Positions 41,377 through 51,293 are shown, counted from the first letter of the stretch. The stretch is 64,000 nt of DNA from Moorella sp. E308F (GCF_006538365.1 NZ_BJKN01000002.1:820411-884410); one strand, 5' to 3'. The notes: a model not told the origin generated them from the sequence alone. Translations and numbers: made by a program.

Positions 41377-44300
41377 TTAAAGTTCTATTCCCTCGCTCCG
41401 TAAAGCCAGCAGTTCCCGTAAGTCTCCAATTGACAATTCCGTAAGCCAGCCTTCACCGGTACCGATAATTTGCTGCGCCAGGGAACGTTTTTCCTCGATC
41501 AGGGCGTCAATTCTTTCTTCAAGCGTCCCGGCGCAGATAAATTTATAAACCTGTACATTTTTCTTCTGGCCGATGCGGAAGGCGCGATCGGTAGCCTGGT
41601 CTTCTACGGCCGGGTTCCACCAGCGGTCAAAGTGAAACACATGGTTGGCCCGGGTGAGGTTTAGTCCCACCCCGCCAGCCTTGAGGGAAAGGATGAAAAA
41701 GGGCGGCCCATTGTTTTCCTCCTGGAAGCGGCGGATTAGCTCCTCCCGTTTGGCCCTTGCCAGCCCCCCGTGGAGGAAAAGGACTTCCCGGTCAAAAGCC
41801 GCCTCTAAATATTCTTGCAGCATTTGCCCCATGACGGTAAACTGGGTAAAGATGAGGGCTCGTTCCCTGGCTGCCAGGACCTCTTCTAGCATCTCCTGGA
41901 GCCGGGTAAGTTTCCCGGAGCGCCCGTCCAGGTGGCTACCGTCACCCAGGAACTGGGCCGGGTGGTTGCAGATTTGTTTTAATTTGGCCAGGGTAGCCAG
42001 GACCAGCCCTTTACGCTCGATGCCGGTGGCGGCTTCTATCTTTTGGAGCATGTCCTGGACAACAGCTTCGTAGAGGGTAGCCTGTTCCCGGGTCAAATGG
42101 CAAAAGACCTTGATCTCCTGCTTTTCCGGCAGGTCCTGAATGATTGCCGGGTCAGTCTTGATCCGGCGTAGGATAAAAGGTTGGACCAAGCGCTGCAGCC
42201 GTTCCGCCCGCTCCCGGTCCCGGTAACGTTCTATGGGGATCATAAAACGGTTGCGAAAATCGGCCAGGCTGCCCAGGTAGCCGGGGTTTAGAAATTCCAT
42301 TATGGACCAGAGTTCGCTTAAGTTGTTTTCCACCGGTGTACCGGTAAGGGCGATTCTGAAACCGGCCTTTAAGCGTCGGATGCTCCGGGTCTGTTTGGCT
42401 TCCGCATTTTTAATATTCTGGGCCTCGTCGAGAACCACCCCATCCCATTCTACGGCTGCCAGTTCCCTTTCATCCCGGTGAACAAGGGTATAGGTGCTGA
42501 TTATCAGGTCCCGTCGGGCTGCCTCCCGGATAAATTCGTCGCCTGAGAGGCGCTCACTGCCGTGGTGGAGAAGGACTCGCAGTGAGGGGGCAAAACGCGC
42601 TACTTCCCGCTGCCAGTTGCCGGCCACTGAAGTGGGACAGATAAGGAGAACCGGGCCGCTGGCCATTCCCTGTTCCTTGCGGTAAAGCAGTAAAGCCAGG
42701 AGCTGGATGGTCTTGCCCAGGCCCATATCGTCGGCCAGGCAGGCACCCAGGCCCAGTTCAGTAATAAACTTCAGCCAGGAAAAACCCCGCACCTGGTAAG
42801 GGCGAAGGCTACCCCGGAATCCGGAGGGCTGGGGCAGGAGGGCAATTTTTTGGTTGTCGTGCACCTTTTCTAGAATGGAATTAAGCTGACCCTCTGATTC
42901 AATACCCAGTAGCGGGAGACTGGCGAGGGCTACTTCGCCTTCAGGTTGCTCTTTACCTGAATCTGGAACTACCCCGCCCAGCAGGCTGAGACGTAAAGCC
43001 TCACCCAGGCTCATGGTCCCCTGGATGGCTTGCTTTTTCCAAAACCTGTCCAGGGCCGCCAGTTCCTCCGGCCGGAGCTCCACCCACTGGCCCCGTACCC
43101 GGACCAGGGGCACCTTTAAAGCAGCCAGCCTGGCAAATTCCTTCCTGTCGATGACGGTATCCCCCAGGGCCACTTCCCATTCATAATCGACCAGGGCGGA
43201 CAGGCCCAGGCCCCCGTATGCAGCCGGCCTAATCATCCGGGAAGCGTTTTTGCCCCGCTCACTGGTCTTCAGCTTTAAGCGCAGCCCCAGGCGGGATTTA
43301 TGCTGCCCCCACCAGGAAGGCACCAGTACGCCAAAGCCGCTTTCGGCCAGGAGGCCGGCCGCTTCCCGCAAGAAGGTATAGGCTTCTTCAGTAGTAAGGA
43401 GACAGCCTTCCGGTGAAGGGTCTTTCAGGCTCTTTTCCAGGGGCGGGAATAACCTTGCCGCCCGGCCCAGGTCGGCCAGGAGCCTTTCCTGGGGATTGGC
43501 GAAGCGCCGGTTCAGGAACTCCAGCACGCTGCCCTTTTCGCGCCAGACCTCCCCGGCTGGCACCAGGAGGCTGGGATCATCGCTGGCCTGGAGTAAAAAT
43601 TGCAACTGCCAGGAAGGCTGGCCTTCTTCTCCCGTTCTTTCCGGTGGTTCCAGGCGGAAACAGGTGCGAAAGGCTACGGTCCCCGGCTGGCTGAACAGGG
43701 TCTTCGTCCAGCCATTGATTTGCTCCTTCAGGTCTTTCATTTCCAGCAACGGCCCGCTAAAGGTGGCTTTTTCTGCCGTCAGGGCCATAGCCCACTTAGC
43801 CGGGGTATTATCGTCCCCGAGCCCCTTGGTCCTCCCCTCGAGAGGCGAAATCATAAGCCAGTACCGGGCCATGGCATCGACGGTGCCGTGCAGGAAATCT
43901 TCCACCAGGAGGCGAGGATGCGGGAGCGGAGTACTCGCCACGGCCCGGCAGGCGGGCGGCATACCGGCCGCCAGTAAGTCCACCCGGCGGGCATCTTCAG
44001 GTTGGTCTAAGAGGGCTCGCCAGGAAGCCCTTAATTCCTGCCTCAGCGGAGTTTTTGCCCCGGCCCTCTTCCCCGCCGGTGCTTTTACCTCCTCCAGTAC
44101 CACCGGGATAAAGCGTTCCCGGACCAGGAGTTCCAGGGCCAGCTTGGCTGCCAGGCTCCAGAACAGGAAATCGGGTGCTAAAATATTACCTTTAATTTGC
44201 CCGGCACTTCCTTCCCCCAGCCGGGTCAGGACATTGATAACCCATACCGGTGATACTGCCAGGCCTTTGACCTCCCAGGGGGTTAAGACCAGGTTGCTTT

Positions 44301-44652
44301 CCCGTAAAGATTGACCCCTCCGGGCAATCTCGCCGCTACCGGGCAGATGCCTTAGCTGCGGCGAAGGCAGGGGTCCAAGATTGGTTGAGGGGAGTAACAA
44401 CTGGATTTTATCCAGGCCCGGCGGAATAAGGGGTATGCTTTTATAAAGGCCCGCGCTTAAATTAAGGAGGACGGTGATAAGTTCCTGGTCGGAAGCCTGA
44501 AAAGGATGAAGGGGCACTTTATTTTTAGCTGGCCTGGGCAGGTAGAGTTCCTTTTGCTGACGAGCGGCGGCCAGGGATTCCCCCCAGACAAAAAAGCGGC
44601 CATTTACTTCTTTATTGCTATCTTTAACCCAGGTCCCATGGACGACAATCAT
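41377..44652 (-). CDS. SNF2-family DNA-dependent ATPase
   Basis: 1091 residues. The N-terminal half (1-600) is the bacterial SNF2_N-assoc region; the ATPase core follows with motif I DDMGLGKTIQ, motif II LDEAQNIKN, motif III LTGTPVENN, motif IV/V GGVGLNLTRANHVFHFDRWWNP and motif VI DRAFRIGQ. Ribosome site GCAGGAG before ATG 44652. Paired with a SWIM protein, it may remodel nucleoprotein or act in repair or defence against phage; no other defence genes are beside it, so a housekeeping role is equally possible. Confidence 0.93.
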   Translation of the reverse strand: MIVVHGTWVKDSNKEVNGRFFVWGESLAAARQQKELYLPRPAKNKVPLHPFQASDQELITVLLNLSAGLYKSIPLIPPGLDKIQLLLPSTNLGPLPSPQLRHLPGSGEIARRGQSLRESNLVLTPWEVKGLAVSPVWVINVLTRLGEGSAGQIKGNILAPDFLFWSLAAKLALELLVRERFIPVVLEEVKAPAGKRAGAKTPLRQELRASWRALLDQPEDARRVDLLAAGMPPACRAVASTPLPHPRLLVEDFLHGTVDAMARYWLMISPLEGRTKGLGDDNTPAKWAMALTAEKATFSGPLLEMKDLKEQINGWTKTLFSQPGTVAFRTCFRLEPPERTGEEGQPSWQLQFLLQASDDPSLLVPAGEVWREKGSVLEFLNRRFANPQERLLADLGRAARLFPPLEKSLKDPSPEGCLLTTEEAYTFLREAAGLLAESGFGVLVPSWWGQHKSRLGLRLKLKTSERGKNASRMIRPAAYGGLGLSALVDYEWEVALGDTVIDRKEFARLAALKVPLVRVRGQWVELRPEELAALDRFWKKQAIQGTMSLGEALRLSLLGGVVPDSGKEQPEGEVALASLPLLGIESEGQLNSILEKVHDNQKIALLPQPSGFRGSLRPYQVRGFSWLKFITELGLGACLADDMGLGKTIQLLALLLYRKEQGMASGPVLLICPTSVAGNWQREVARFAPSLRVLLHHGSERLSGDEFIREAARRDLIISTYTLVHRDERELAAVEWDGVVLDEAQNIKNAEAKQTRSIRRLKAGFRIALTGTPVENNLSELWSIMEFLNPGYLGSLADFRNRFMIPIERYRDRERAERLQRLVQPFILRRIKTDPAIIQDLPEKQEIKVFCHLTREQATLYEAVVQDMLQKIEAATGIERKGLVLATLAKLKQICNHPAQFLGDGSHLDGRSGKLTRLQEMLEEVLAARERALIFTQFTVMGQMLQEYLEAAFDREVLFLHGGLARAKREELIRRFQEENNGPPFFILSLKAGGVGLNLTRANHVFHFDRWWNPAVEDQATDRAFRIGQKKNVQVYKFICAGTLEERIDALIEEKRSLAQQIIGTGEGWLTELSIGDLRELLALRSEGIEL

Positions 44653-44733
44653 TGCCAGTATGCTCCTGCTGAAATATATCTTGCAATTATTCGCCGCGAG
44701 GATTAATTTTTCCTGCCGTTCCTCCCTTTAACC

Positions 44734-44777
44734 TTGACTTTCAATGCAACATTTGTTACATTGTAACGAATGTTACA
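44734..44777 (+). promoter_or_regulatory. Promoter and repeated TGTAAC operator of the ChrB-like/ATPase operon
   Basis: TTGACT (44734-44739), 17 bases, TACATT (44757-44762). Over and after the -10 lie three half-sites: GTTACA (44755-44760), TGTAAC (44762-44767) and GTTACA (44772-44777). They form two overlapping perfect palindromes, as expected for a repressor dimer binding twice. Confidence 0.65.
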
Positions 44778-44792
44778 TCATGGGTGAGAATA

Positions 44793-45359
44793 ATGAACCA
44801 GGACATTACCGGCCGCGGCAACAAATGGCACCTGTTCATCTATAAAGTACCCGGCGAACCATCGAGCAAGCGCATTTACCTCTGGCGGGAACTCAACAGG
44901 CTGGGAGCCCTCTACCTGCAGCAGGCCGCCTGCCTCCTCCCGGCACGCCCCGGACTACTGGAAAAACTGGAACAACTAAAGTCACGGGTAGAAGAATTCG
45001 AAGGCACTGCCTATCTCTTCCCCAATCTCAACCTTGATCCCGGGCAAGAAGCTCAGATAATAGAGCAATTCAAGGAAATGCGCAATAAAGAATACCAGGA
45101 AATAATTAAAGAGATTAACAAATACCTGGCAGAACTGGAAAAGGAAGTGCGTATTCAGAACTTTTCTCCGGCGGAAATAGAAGAGGAGGAAGCCGAACTG
45201 GAAAAAATCGAACGCTGGTACCAGCGGGCCCGGGAGCGCGACTGGTATAATGCCCCCCTGGGTGAACAGGTCGCCTCCCTTATAGACGAAGCCCGGGTAG
45301 CCCTGGCGAGGTTTACCACTCTTACCTATGGAGCCTTAAAAGAAAGGGAGATTAATTGA
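44793..45359 (+). CDS. ChrB N-terminal-domain-like protein
   Basis: About 188 residues. KWHLFIYKVPGEPSSKRIYLWRELNRLGALYLQQA is the ChrB_N signature; residues 60-160 are coiled-coil rich (EFKEMRNKEYQEIIKEINKYL). ChrB_N resembles the PaaX-type regulatory fold and is known from chromate-resistance regulators, but the C-terminal ChrB part and a chrA gene are absent. ATG 44793 has GGGTGAG upstream; the stop overlaps the ATPase ATG (TGATG). It likely regulates this operon through the TGTAAC sites. Confidence 0.75.
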   Translation: MNQDITGRGNKWHLFIYKVPGEPSSKRIYLWRELNRLGALYLQQAACLLPARPGLLEKLEQLKSRVEEFEGTAYLFPNLNLDPGQEAQIIEQFKEMRNKEYQEIIKEINKYLAELEKEVRIQNFSPAEIEEEEAELEKIERWYQRARERDWYNAPLGEQVASLIDEARVALARFTTLTYGALKEREIN

Positions 45360-47920
45360 TGCCGGCCCCTTGCCCCTGGAGCCAGGCGCCGGAAGATGTT
45401 CTGGCCTGGCAGCAGGTAGATCCGGAGGAGGGTCTAAGTGCCGCTGAAGCCCAGAGGCGCCTGAAAATTTACGGTCCCAACCGCACGCTGGTCCGTCCCG
45501 TCCTATCCTTCTGGCATATCTTTGCCGAAGAAATCCGCGAGCCCATGATCCTTTTACTCCTGGCGGTAGCTGCCGCCTATTTCCTCCTGGGAGAACTGGG
45601 GGAAGCCCTGGCCGCAACGTCCATTATCCTGGGTATCGTCTTCATTGAGGTAGGCACCGAGTTTCGCGCCAAGAAGGCCATTGCCGCCCTCCAGGACCTG
45701 AACGCCCCCACTACCCCGGTCCTGCGCCAGGGCAAAGTAAAGGCCATTAATACTGAAGACGTTGTCCCCGGCGACATTCTGGTGCTCCAGCCCGGCAACC
45801 GCGTGCCGGCCGACGCCCGCCTCCTGGTGAGCGCCGGCCTGGCCGTCGATGAGTCCCCCCTTACCGGGGAATCCCTGCCGGTGGAAAAACACACCCGGCC
45901 CCTGGACCCGGAAACCCCTCTATCCGACCGTCACAATATGGTTTATCAGGGTACGGTAATATCCCGGGGTGAAGGCCTGGCCTGCGTGGTAGCCACAGGT
46001 CTGGAGACCGAACTGGGGCGGATTGTTGGCCTTACGCGCCGGGCCCGTGAGCCCCGCACCCCCCTGCAGCAGTTTATGCGGGAACTGAGCCGGGTCCTGG
46101 CGCTAGTTGCCCTGGGTTTTGCCGTGCTTATCCCTTTCCTCCAGTTCCTGGTGGCCAGGGAACCCTGGCCCCGGGCGGTCCTCACCGGCCTGAGCCTGGC
46201 CTTTGCTACAATACCCGAAGAACTCCCCATCCTGGTGACCATGGTCCTGGGCCTGGGGTCTCTAAAGCTCGCCCGGGAAAAGGCCCTGGTCCGGCGCCTG
46301 CGAGCCGCTGAAACCCTGGGATACATCACCACCGTGGTCACCGACAAGACGGGTACCCTGACGGCCAACCGCCTCACCCTGGAAGCCATCTGGCTGCCGG
46401 GGAAAGGAAAACTCCTGTCCCCTACCCTGGCCCGGCAGGATAACGCGGCCGGGGAATTACTCCTGGCCGCCCTCCTGACCCAGAGCCCGGTTACTGCCTT
46501 GGAAGCCTGTGACCCCCTGGAAAAGGCCCTGGCCGAAGGGGGAGGACACCTGGACCTGCCCCGGGAAGAGTTGCTGGCTTTTTACCCTTTAAACCAGGAT
46601 CAACGCTGGGTAGGGGCCCTGCGCGCTAACCAGGCCGGGGCTACCCTATACGTCAAGGGAGCGGCGGAAGAAGTGCTGGCCATGTGTACCGATCCTTCCA
46701 CCCAGGAGGCTACCGCCGCCACCCTGGCGCAACTTGCCGGCGAAGGCAAGCGAGTCCTGGCAGTAGCCAGGCGCTTTTTCTCCAGCCAGGACCTGCCGGC
46801 AGAGGCTGCTGCAGCCGGCCAGGACCTCACTTTCCTGGGATTTTTAATCTTTGCCGACTCCTTACGCCCTGAGGCTGCCGCGGCAGTGGGCGCCGTGCAG
46901 CAGGCCGGGATCAAGGTCTACCTGGCCACCGGCGACCACCCCGAGGCAGCCCGCCGTATTGCCCGCCAGGTAGGTATCCCGGCAGAGAAATTGCTGGCCG
47001 GCGCCGAACTGGAGCAATTAAGCCCTAAGGATTGGGATCCCTTTCTCCAGGAAACCCGTGTCCTGGCACGCATAACGCCGGAACAGAAACTCCAGTTAGT
47101 CCAGGCCCTGCAGGCTAAAGGGGAAATAGTCGCCATGATCGGCGATGGTATTAATGATGCCCCGGCCCTGGCCGTAGCCCACGTAGGCCTGGCCATGGGC
47201 CGCCAGGGTACCGATGTCGCCCGGGAGGCCGCCGGCGTGGTTTTAAGCGACGACTGCTTTTCTACCCTGGCCACGGCCATCCGCCAGGGGCGGGGCCTCC
47301 TGGCGAACCTGCAAAAGTCGGTGCGCTATTACCTGGCAGTGAAGGTAGCCCTCATCGCTACTATGCTGGTACCTGCCGCCCTGGGGCAACCGGCTCCCTT
47401 TTCGCCCCTGATGATTATTCTCCTAGAACTGTTCATGGACCTGGCGGCCTCAACTGCCTTTGTCATCGAGCCCCCGGAGGAGCCTCTCATGGAACGCCCC
47501 CCGCGCCGGCCCGACCGGCCCTTCCTGGACCGGCCCATGGTCCAGGTGATCTTTGCCGGAGGCCTGCTCCTGGCCCTGGCAGTAGGGCTGGCCTACCAGG
47601 GCCTCGAACTCTGGTGGGGACCGGCCCCTGTACCTATAAGGCAAACTGCCGCCTTTGCTACCTGGATGCTGGGGCATGTCCTGCTGGCCTACGCCTTAAG
47701 GACCCAGAGCCTGCCCCCTTACCGCCAGGGGTTCTTTAGCAACAGTGTCCTTAATCTCTGGGCCCTGGGAGCGGCAGCAGTAACCCTGATGGCTGTCTAC
47801 CTGACACCCCTGCAGGCTGTCCTGGGTACCGGCACCCTACCCACCGGGGCTTGGGGGCTGGTGGCCGGGGCCGCCCTGCTGCCCGGCCTGGTGATGCTGT
47901 TCTACTGTCCCGGACAATGA
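45359..47920 (+). CDS. P-type cation ATPase (Ca2+/P2-type)
   Basis: About 853 residues with a cation ATPase N-terminal domain (AWQQVDPEEGLSAAEAQRRL), TGE loop GESLPVEK, phosphorylation site DKTGTLT, hinge MIGDGINDAPALA and a M4 motif PEELP (PEGLP in SERCA). Ten membrane helices, six C-terminal. No heavy-metal-binding domain. It exports a cation such as Ca2+ or Mn2+, but the substrate cannot be told. ATG 45359 is chosen over TTG 45356, with GGGAG upstream. Coupled to the ChrB-like gene, a rare partner, which suggests a metal-responsive operon. Confidence 0.88.
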   Translation: MPAPCPWSQAPEDVLAWQQVDPEEGLSAAEAQRRLKIYGPNRTLVRPVLSFWHIFAEEIREPMILLLLAVAAAYFLLGELGEALAATSIILGIVFIEVGTEFRAKKAIAALQDLNAPTTPVLRQGKVKAINTEDVVPGDILVLQPGNRVPADARLLVSAGLAVDESPLTGESLPVEKHTRPLDPETPLSDRHNMVYQGTVISRGEGLACVVATGLETELGRIVGLTRRAREPRTPLQQFMRELSRVLALVALGFAVLIPFLQFLVAREPWPRAVLTGLSLAFATIPEELPILVTMVLGLGSLKLAREKALVRRLRAAETLGYITTVVTDKTGTLTANRLTLEAIWLPGKGKLLSPTLARQDNAAGELLLAALLTQSPVTALEACDPLEKALAEGGGHLDLPREELLAFYPLNQDQRWVGALRANQAGATLYVKGAAEEVLAMCTDPSTQEATAATLAQLAGEGKRVLAVARRFFSSQDLPAEAAAAGQDLTFLGFLIFADSLRPEAAAAVGAVQQAGIKVYLATGDHPEAARRIARQVGIPAEKLLAGAELEQLSPKDWDPFLQETRVLARITPEQKLQLVQALQAKGEIVAMIGDGINDAPALAVAHVGLAMGRQGTDVAREAAGVVLSDDCFSTLATAIRQGRGLLANLQKSVRYYLAVKVALIATMLVPAALGQPAPFSPLMIILLELFMDLAASTAFVIEPPEEPLMERPPRRPDRPFLDRPMVQVIFAGGLLLALAVGLAYQGLELWWGPAPVPIRQTAAFATWMLGHVLLAYALRTQSLPPYRQGFFSNSVLNLWALGAAAVTLMAVYLTPLQAVLGTGTLPTGAWGLVAGAALLPGLVMLFYCPGQ

Positions 47921-47998
47921 GGGGAGGTTTGCAGTAATAAGAACTGCTATTGCCCGTCCCGGGAGATAATGGTACAATTGTATCAGGGAGGGAAAAAT

Positions 47999-48490
47999 AT
48001 GCCTGAAGAAGCCAGGAAAGAAATAGCTGCCGGGACAGATGAAATATTCTACCCCAGAGGTTTTGACCCGTTTAATTACCTGGTCCAGCAGCTTAATAAC
48101 ATGGATGCACGCTGGGAAACCAGGTTTAGTAAGGTGGAAACCCAGTTTACCGAGTTAGAGAAAAAATTCGAAAGTCGGTTTGCCGAGTTAGAGAAAAAGT
48201 TTGAAGGTAGGTTTGCCGAGTTAGAGAAAAAGTTTGAAGGTAGGTTTGCCGAGTTAGAAAAAAAGTTTGAAGGTAGGTTTAACGAACTAGATAATAAATA
48301 CGAAAACCGGTTTACCAGAATAGAAACAGAAATGGGGACGTTACGGCAAGCGATTGGTATTCTGCGGGAGGAAATGCTACGCGAATTCCGCAGTGTTCAG
48401 CGCTGGTCTTTTGGTACTATCGCAGCAGTAATAGTCGGATTTGTCGGTATTATCGCTTCCCTGCTCGCTATCCTGGCCAGGTTACCATAA
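47999..48490 (+). CDS. Coiled-coil membrane protein with 11-residue repeats
   Basis: About 163 residues. Residues 40-125 are a coiled coil of 11-residue repeats, FAELEKKFEGR, then a C-terminal membrane helix (FGTIAAVIVGFVGIIASLLAIL). ATG 47999 has GGGAGGG just before it. Similar 'DUF1640-like' or hypothetical proteins are common near uncharacterised surface genes; function unknown. A tail-anchored topology is likely. It follows the ATPase by 78 bases; a direct operon link is uncertain. Confidence 0.65.
   Translation: MPEEARKEIAAGTDEIFYPRGFDPFNYLVQQLNNMDARWETRFSKVETQFTELEKKFESRFAELEKKFEGRFAELEKKFEGRFAELEKKFEGRFNELDNKYENRFTRIETEMGTLRQAIGILREEMLREFRSVQRWSFGTIAAVIVGFVGIIASLLAILARLP
48146..48310 (+). 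repeat. Five 33-bp tandem repeats in the coiled-coil gene
   Basis: Units start at 48146, 48179, 48212, 48245 and 48278; the three central copies are nearly identical at the DNA level, the outer ones diverged. 33 bp is a multiple of three, so copy number changes keep the frame. Confidence 0.9.
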
Positions 48491-48518
48491 AACCAGCTCT
48501 GGTAATTGAGCATTATCT

Positions 48519-48549
48519 GCCTGGAATATATTTCCAGGCGATCGTTTTT
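48519..48549 (+). terminator. Terminator of the coiled-coil gene
   Basis: GCCTGGAA / TTTCCAGGC, then GATCGTTTTT, 29 bases after the stop. Confidence 0.75.
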
Positions 48550-48556
48550 GTAGCTT

Positions 48557-48585
48557 ATATACAAAAGCCCGGGACACCCCGGGCT
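48557..48585 (-). terminator. Terminator of the aminotransferase gene
   Basis: AGCCCGGG / CCCGGGCT (48566-48585) followed by TTGTATATA on the minus strand; back to back with the previous terminator. Confidence 0.75.
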
Positions 48586-48600
48586 CAGGAGTTGATAGTT

Positions 48601-49794
48601 TTATTGTAATTCGACGATAAAAGCCTTTAGCCGCTCCAGGCCGGCTTCGATCTGGGTCATCGAGGTGGCATAGGATAGGCGTAAGAATGGGTCGGCGCCA
48701 AAGGCAATGCCAGGTACCACGGCTAACTGGTATTCATTAAGGAGAACCGTAGCCACGTCGGTAGAACTGGCCAGCACCTGGCCGCGGAAGCGGCGGCCAA
48801 ATAGCTTGCCGATGTACGGGAAAACATAGAAGGCTCCACCGGGCTGGTTGCATTCTACTTCCGGCAGTTCCCTTAATCCTGCCAGGATGCGGTTGCGGCG
48901 CTTTTCAAATTCGCAGCGCATTGCCTCCACCGGTTCCTGGCTGCCGGTCAGGGCAGCCACCGCCGCCTTCTGGGCTATAGAAGTAGGGTTGGAAGTCGAG
49001 TGGCTCTGCAGGTCGGTCATGGCCTTGGCAATAGGCCGGGGAGCGGCGGCATAGCCAATCCGCCAGCCGGTCATGGCATAGGTTTTGGACACGCCGTCGA
49101 TGACGATGGTGCGCTCTTTTATTTCCGGCCCCAGGGCGGCGATGCTGGTATGGTTGAGACCATCGTAGAGCAGGGCGGCGTATATTTCATCGGAAATAAC
49201 CATCAGCCCATGGGCCAGGACTACTTCCGCTAGGGCTTCTAATTCGTTCCGGCTGTAGACCACCCCGGTGGGATTGCAGGGCGAATTAAGGATTAAGAGT
49301 TTGGTCCGGGGAGTCAGGGCTGCCTTCAGGGCCGCCGGGGTTAACTTGAAATCCGTAGTAGCATCGGTATTTACTACCACCGGTACTCCACCGGCCAGTT
49401 TAATTTGCTCGTAATAACTTACCCAGTAGGGAGCACTGATGATTACTTCATCCCCATCATTAAGTAAGACCTGCATGGCGTTGTAAAGGGAGTGTTTGGC
49501 GCCGCACGATACCACTATATCGGCAGGCTCATAGCTCAAACCCCGGTTTTTCAGGTTGTCACAGACTGCCTGGCGCAGTTCCGGGATCCCGGCCACGGGC
49601 GTGTAACGGGTAAAGCCGGCCTTCAAGGCGTCAATGGCTGCCTGCTTGATATGTTCGGGCGTGTCGAAATCAGGCTCACCGGCACTAAAGTTGATTACCT
49701 GAATACCTTTAGCCTTCATGGCTTTGGCCTGGGCATCTATAGCCAGGGTAGGAGATGGGCTGATGCCGGCAGCCCGCCGGGCAAGTTCCACCAT
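48601..49794 (-). CDS. Aspartate aminotransferase (class I PLP)
   Basis: About 397 residues: AKGIQVINFSAGEPDFDTPEHI, NSPCNPTGVVYSR, and SKTYAMTGWRIGYA with the PLP Lys at about residue 235. ATG 49794 has GGAGGGA 5 bases upstream; a longer frame from 49938 overlaps the MATE gene and is not used. The enzyme interconverts aspartate/oxaloacetate and glutamate/2-oxoglutarate. A subgroup 1-gamma (Thermus-type) enzyme. Confidence 0.93.
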   Translation of the reverse strand: MVELARRAAGISPSPTLAIDAQAKAMKAKGIQVINFSAGEPDFDTPEHIKQAAIDALKAGFTRYTPVAGIPELRQAVCDNLKNRGLSYEPADIVVSCGAKHSLYNAMQVLLNDGDEVIISAPYWVSYYEQIKLAGGVPVVVNTDATTDFKLTPAALKAALTPRTKLLILNSPCNPTGVVYSRNELEALAEVVLAHGLMVISDEIYAALLYDGLNHTSIAALGPEIKERTIVIDGVSKTYAMTGWRIGYAAAPRPIAKAMTDLQSHSTSNPTSIAQKAAVAALTGSQEPVEAMRCEFEKRRNRILAGLRELPEVECNQPGGAFYVFPYIGKLFGRRFRGQVLASSTDVATVLLNEYQLAVVPGIAFGADPFLRLSYATSMTQIEAGLERLKAFIVELQ

Positions 49795-49913
49795 AAATCC
49801 CTCCAGCGTCGATGATATTTTTATTATTTCTCTTACCGTTGAATTTGTAAAGGCTTTTTTACCTCTGGCCAGGACGGATTCTGTCGCCGGAACCGGACAC
49901 CCTTCCCGCCTGG

Positions 49914-51293
49914 TTATCCCTTCCTGCCGGTGCTGCATGGTTCTAATCCTGCCAGAGGTGCATTCCTGGCTCTAAACTCATAATAAAGGCACCCGGCAGT
50001 TATCAGGGTTGCGCCTGCATCGGCAATAGGAGCGGCCCACCAGATACCTTCCAGCCCCCAAAACCGCGGCAGGATTAGCAGTAGAGGTATAAAGAGCAGT
50101 ACCTGCCTCGACAGAGAAAGAATCGTAGCCTGCACCGGTTTTCCTACCGCCTGGAAATATCCTGCACCGACAATTTGAAATCCGATCACGGGGAGGACAA
50201 GAAAAAGTCTTTGCATGGCATGGCTGCCCAACTCTATTAACTGGACATCCCCACGGCTGAATAGCGCTATCAGATGTTCCGGCCAGATTCTAGTGAAAAT
50301 ATAGCCGGACCCCACAATTACCGTCGCCCAAAAGCTGGCCAGCTTTAAAGTGGCCTTAACCCGGTCAAATTGCCGGGCTCCGTAGTTAAAGCCGATGATC
50401 GGTTGCGCGGCCTGGGAGATTCCTATCACAGGCATGAACATAAAGGTCCCCAGGCTAAAAACAACGCCGACAGCAGCTACGGCCAGGTCTCCTCCATAAA
50501 AAGTAAGGCTCTTGTTGAAAAGCACCTGCTGCACGCTGTGTACCAATTGCAGGGCGAAGGGGGGAAAACCCACCGCAAAAATATTAAGACACACAATCGG
50601 TTGCAGAGTAAAATTCTTCGAGCGCAACTTGATCAGGCTTTTCCCGGACAGGTAATAATAAAGGACCCAGCTGGCGGAGACCCCCTGGGAAATAACTGTA
50701 GCTAGAGCCGCGCCTTTAATCCCCATTTCCAGTAGGAAGATAGCTATATAATCGAGAAGAATATTGGTAATCCCGCCAATTAATATTGTGTACATGGCAA
50801 TTACCGGCTGGCCCTCAGCCCGAATCATATTGCTCATGCCGAAGCCGATGGACATTAAAACATTACCTGTTAAAATTACTCGCAAATAATCCGCTGCATA
50901 AGGCATTACAACTTCGCTGGCTCCAAAGGCGGATAAAACGGGTTCTAAGAATCCCAGGAACAGAAGCGATAAAACTGCTGCAATTAAAACCAGCAATACC
51001 AGGCCGTTCCCGGCTATCTGTTCGGCCTCTTCCTTCCTGCGCTCACCAAGGCGGATGGATATTAATGAAGTAGACCCCATGCCGATAAGCATGGAAAAGG
51101 CCATCAGCACAATCATTACGGGAAAACTTATGGTTATCCCCGCGAGGGCCATGGAGCCTACTCCCCGTCCGACAAATATCCTGTCCACCACGTTATAAAG
51201 AGCATTTACCAGCATGCCTGTTATGGCGGGCAACGAAAATTTCCACAGCAGCTGACCGATGTTGCTTTCACCAAGCTGCTTCGAACTATCCAT
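49914..51293 (-). CDS. MATE family efflux transporter
   Basis: 459 residues, twelve membrane segments in two halves. QLLWKFSLPAITGMLVNALYNVVDRIFVG and MSIGFGMSNMIRAEGQPVIAM are NorM/MepA-type MATE motifs. It exports drugs or metabolites with Na+ or H+. Somewhat AT-rich compared with neighbours. Promoter candidate at 51373-51400. Confidence 0.92.
   Translation of the reverse strand: MDSSKQLGESNIGQLLWKFSLPAITGMLVNALYNVVDRIFVGRGVGSMALAGITISFPVMIVLMAFSMLIGMGSTSLISIRLGERRKEEAEQIAGNGLVLLVLIAAVLSLLFLGFLEPVLSAFGASEVVMPYAADYLRVILTGNVLMSIGFGMSNMIRAEGQPVIAMYTILIGGITNILLDYIAIFLLEMGIKGAALATVISQGVSASWVLYYYLSGKSLIKLRSKNFTLQPIVCLNIFAVGFPPFALQLVHSVQQVLFNKSLTFYGGDLAVAAVGVVFSLGTFMFMPVIGISQAAQPIIGFNYGARQFDRVKATLKLASFWATVIVGSGYIFTRIWPEHLIALFSRGDVQLIELGSHAMQRLFLVLPVIGFQIVGAGYFQAVGKPVQATILSLSRQVLLFIPLLLILPRFWGLEGIWWAAPIADAGATLITAGCLYYEFRARNAPLAGLEPCSTGRKG

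Noticed and set aside
48146-48310. Regular 33-bp repeats that could suggest a CRISPR array
   Set aside because: The copies are contiguous without spacers, in frame, and encode a coiled coil.
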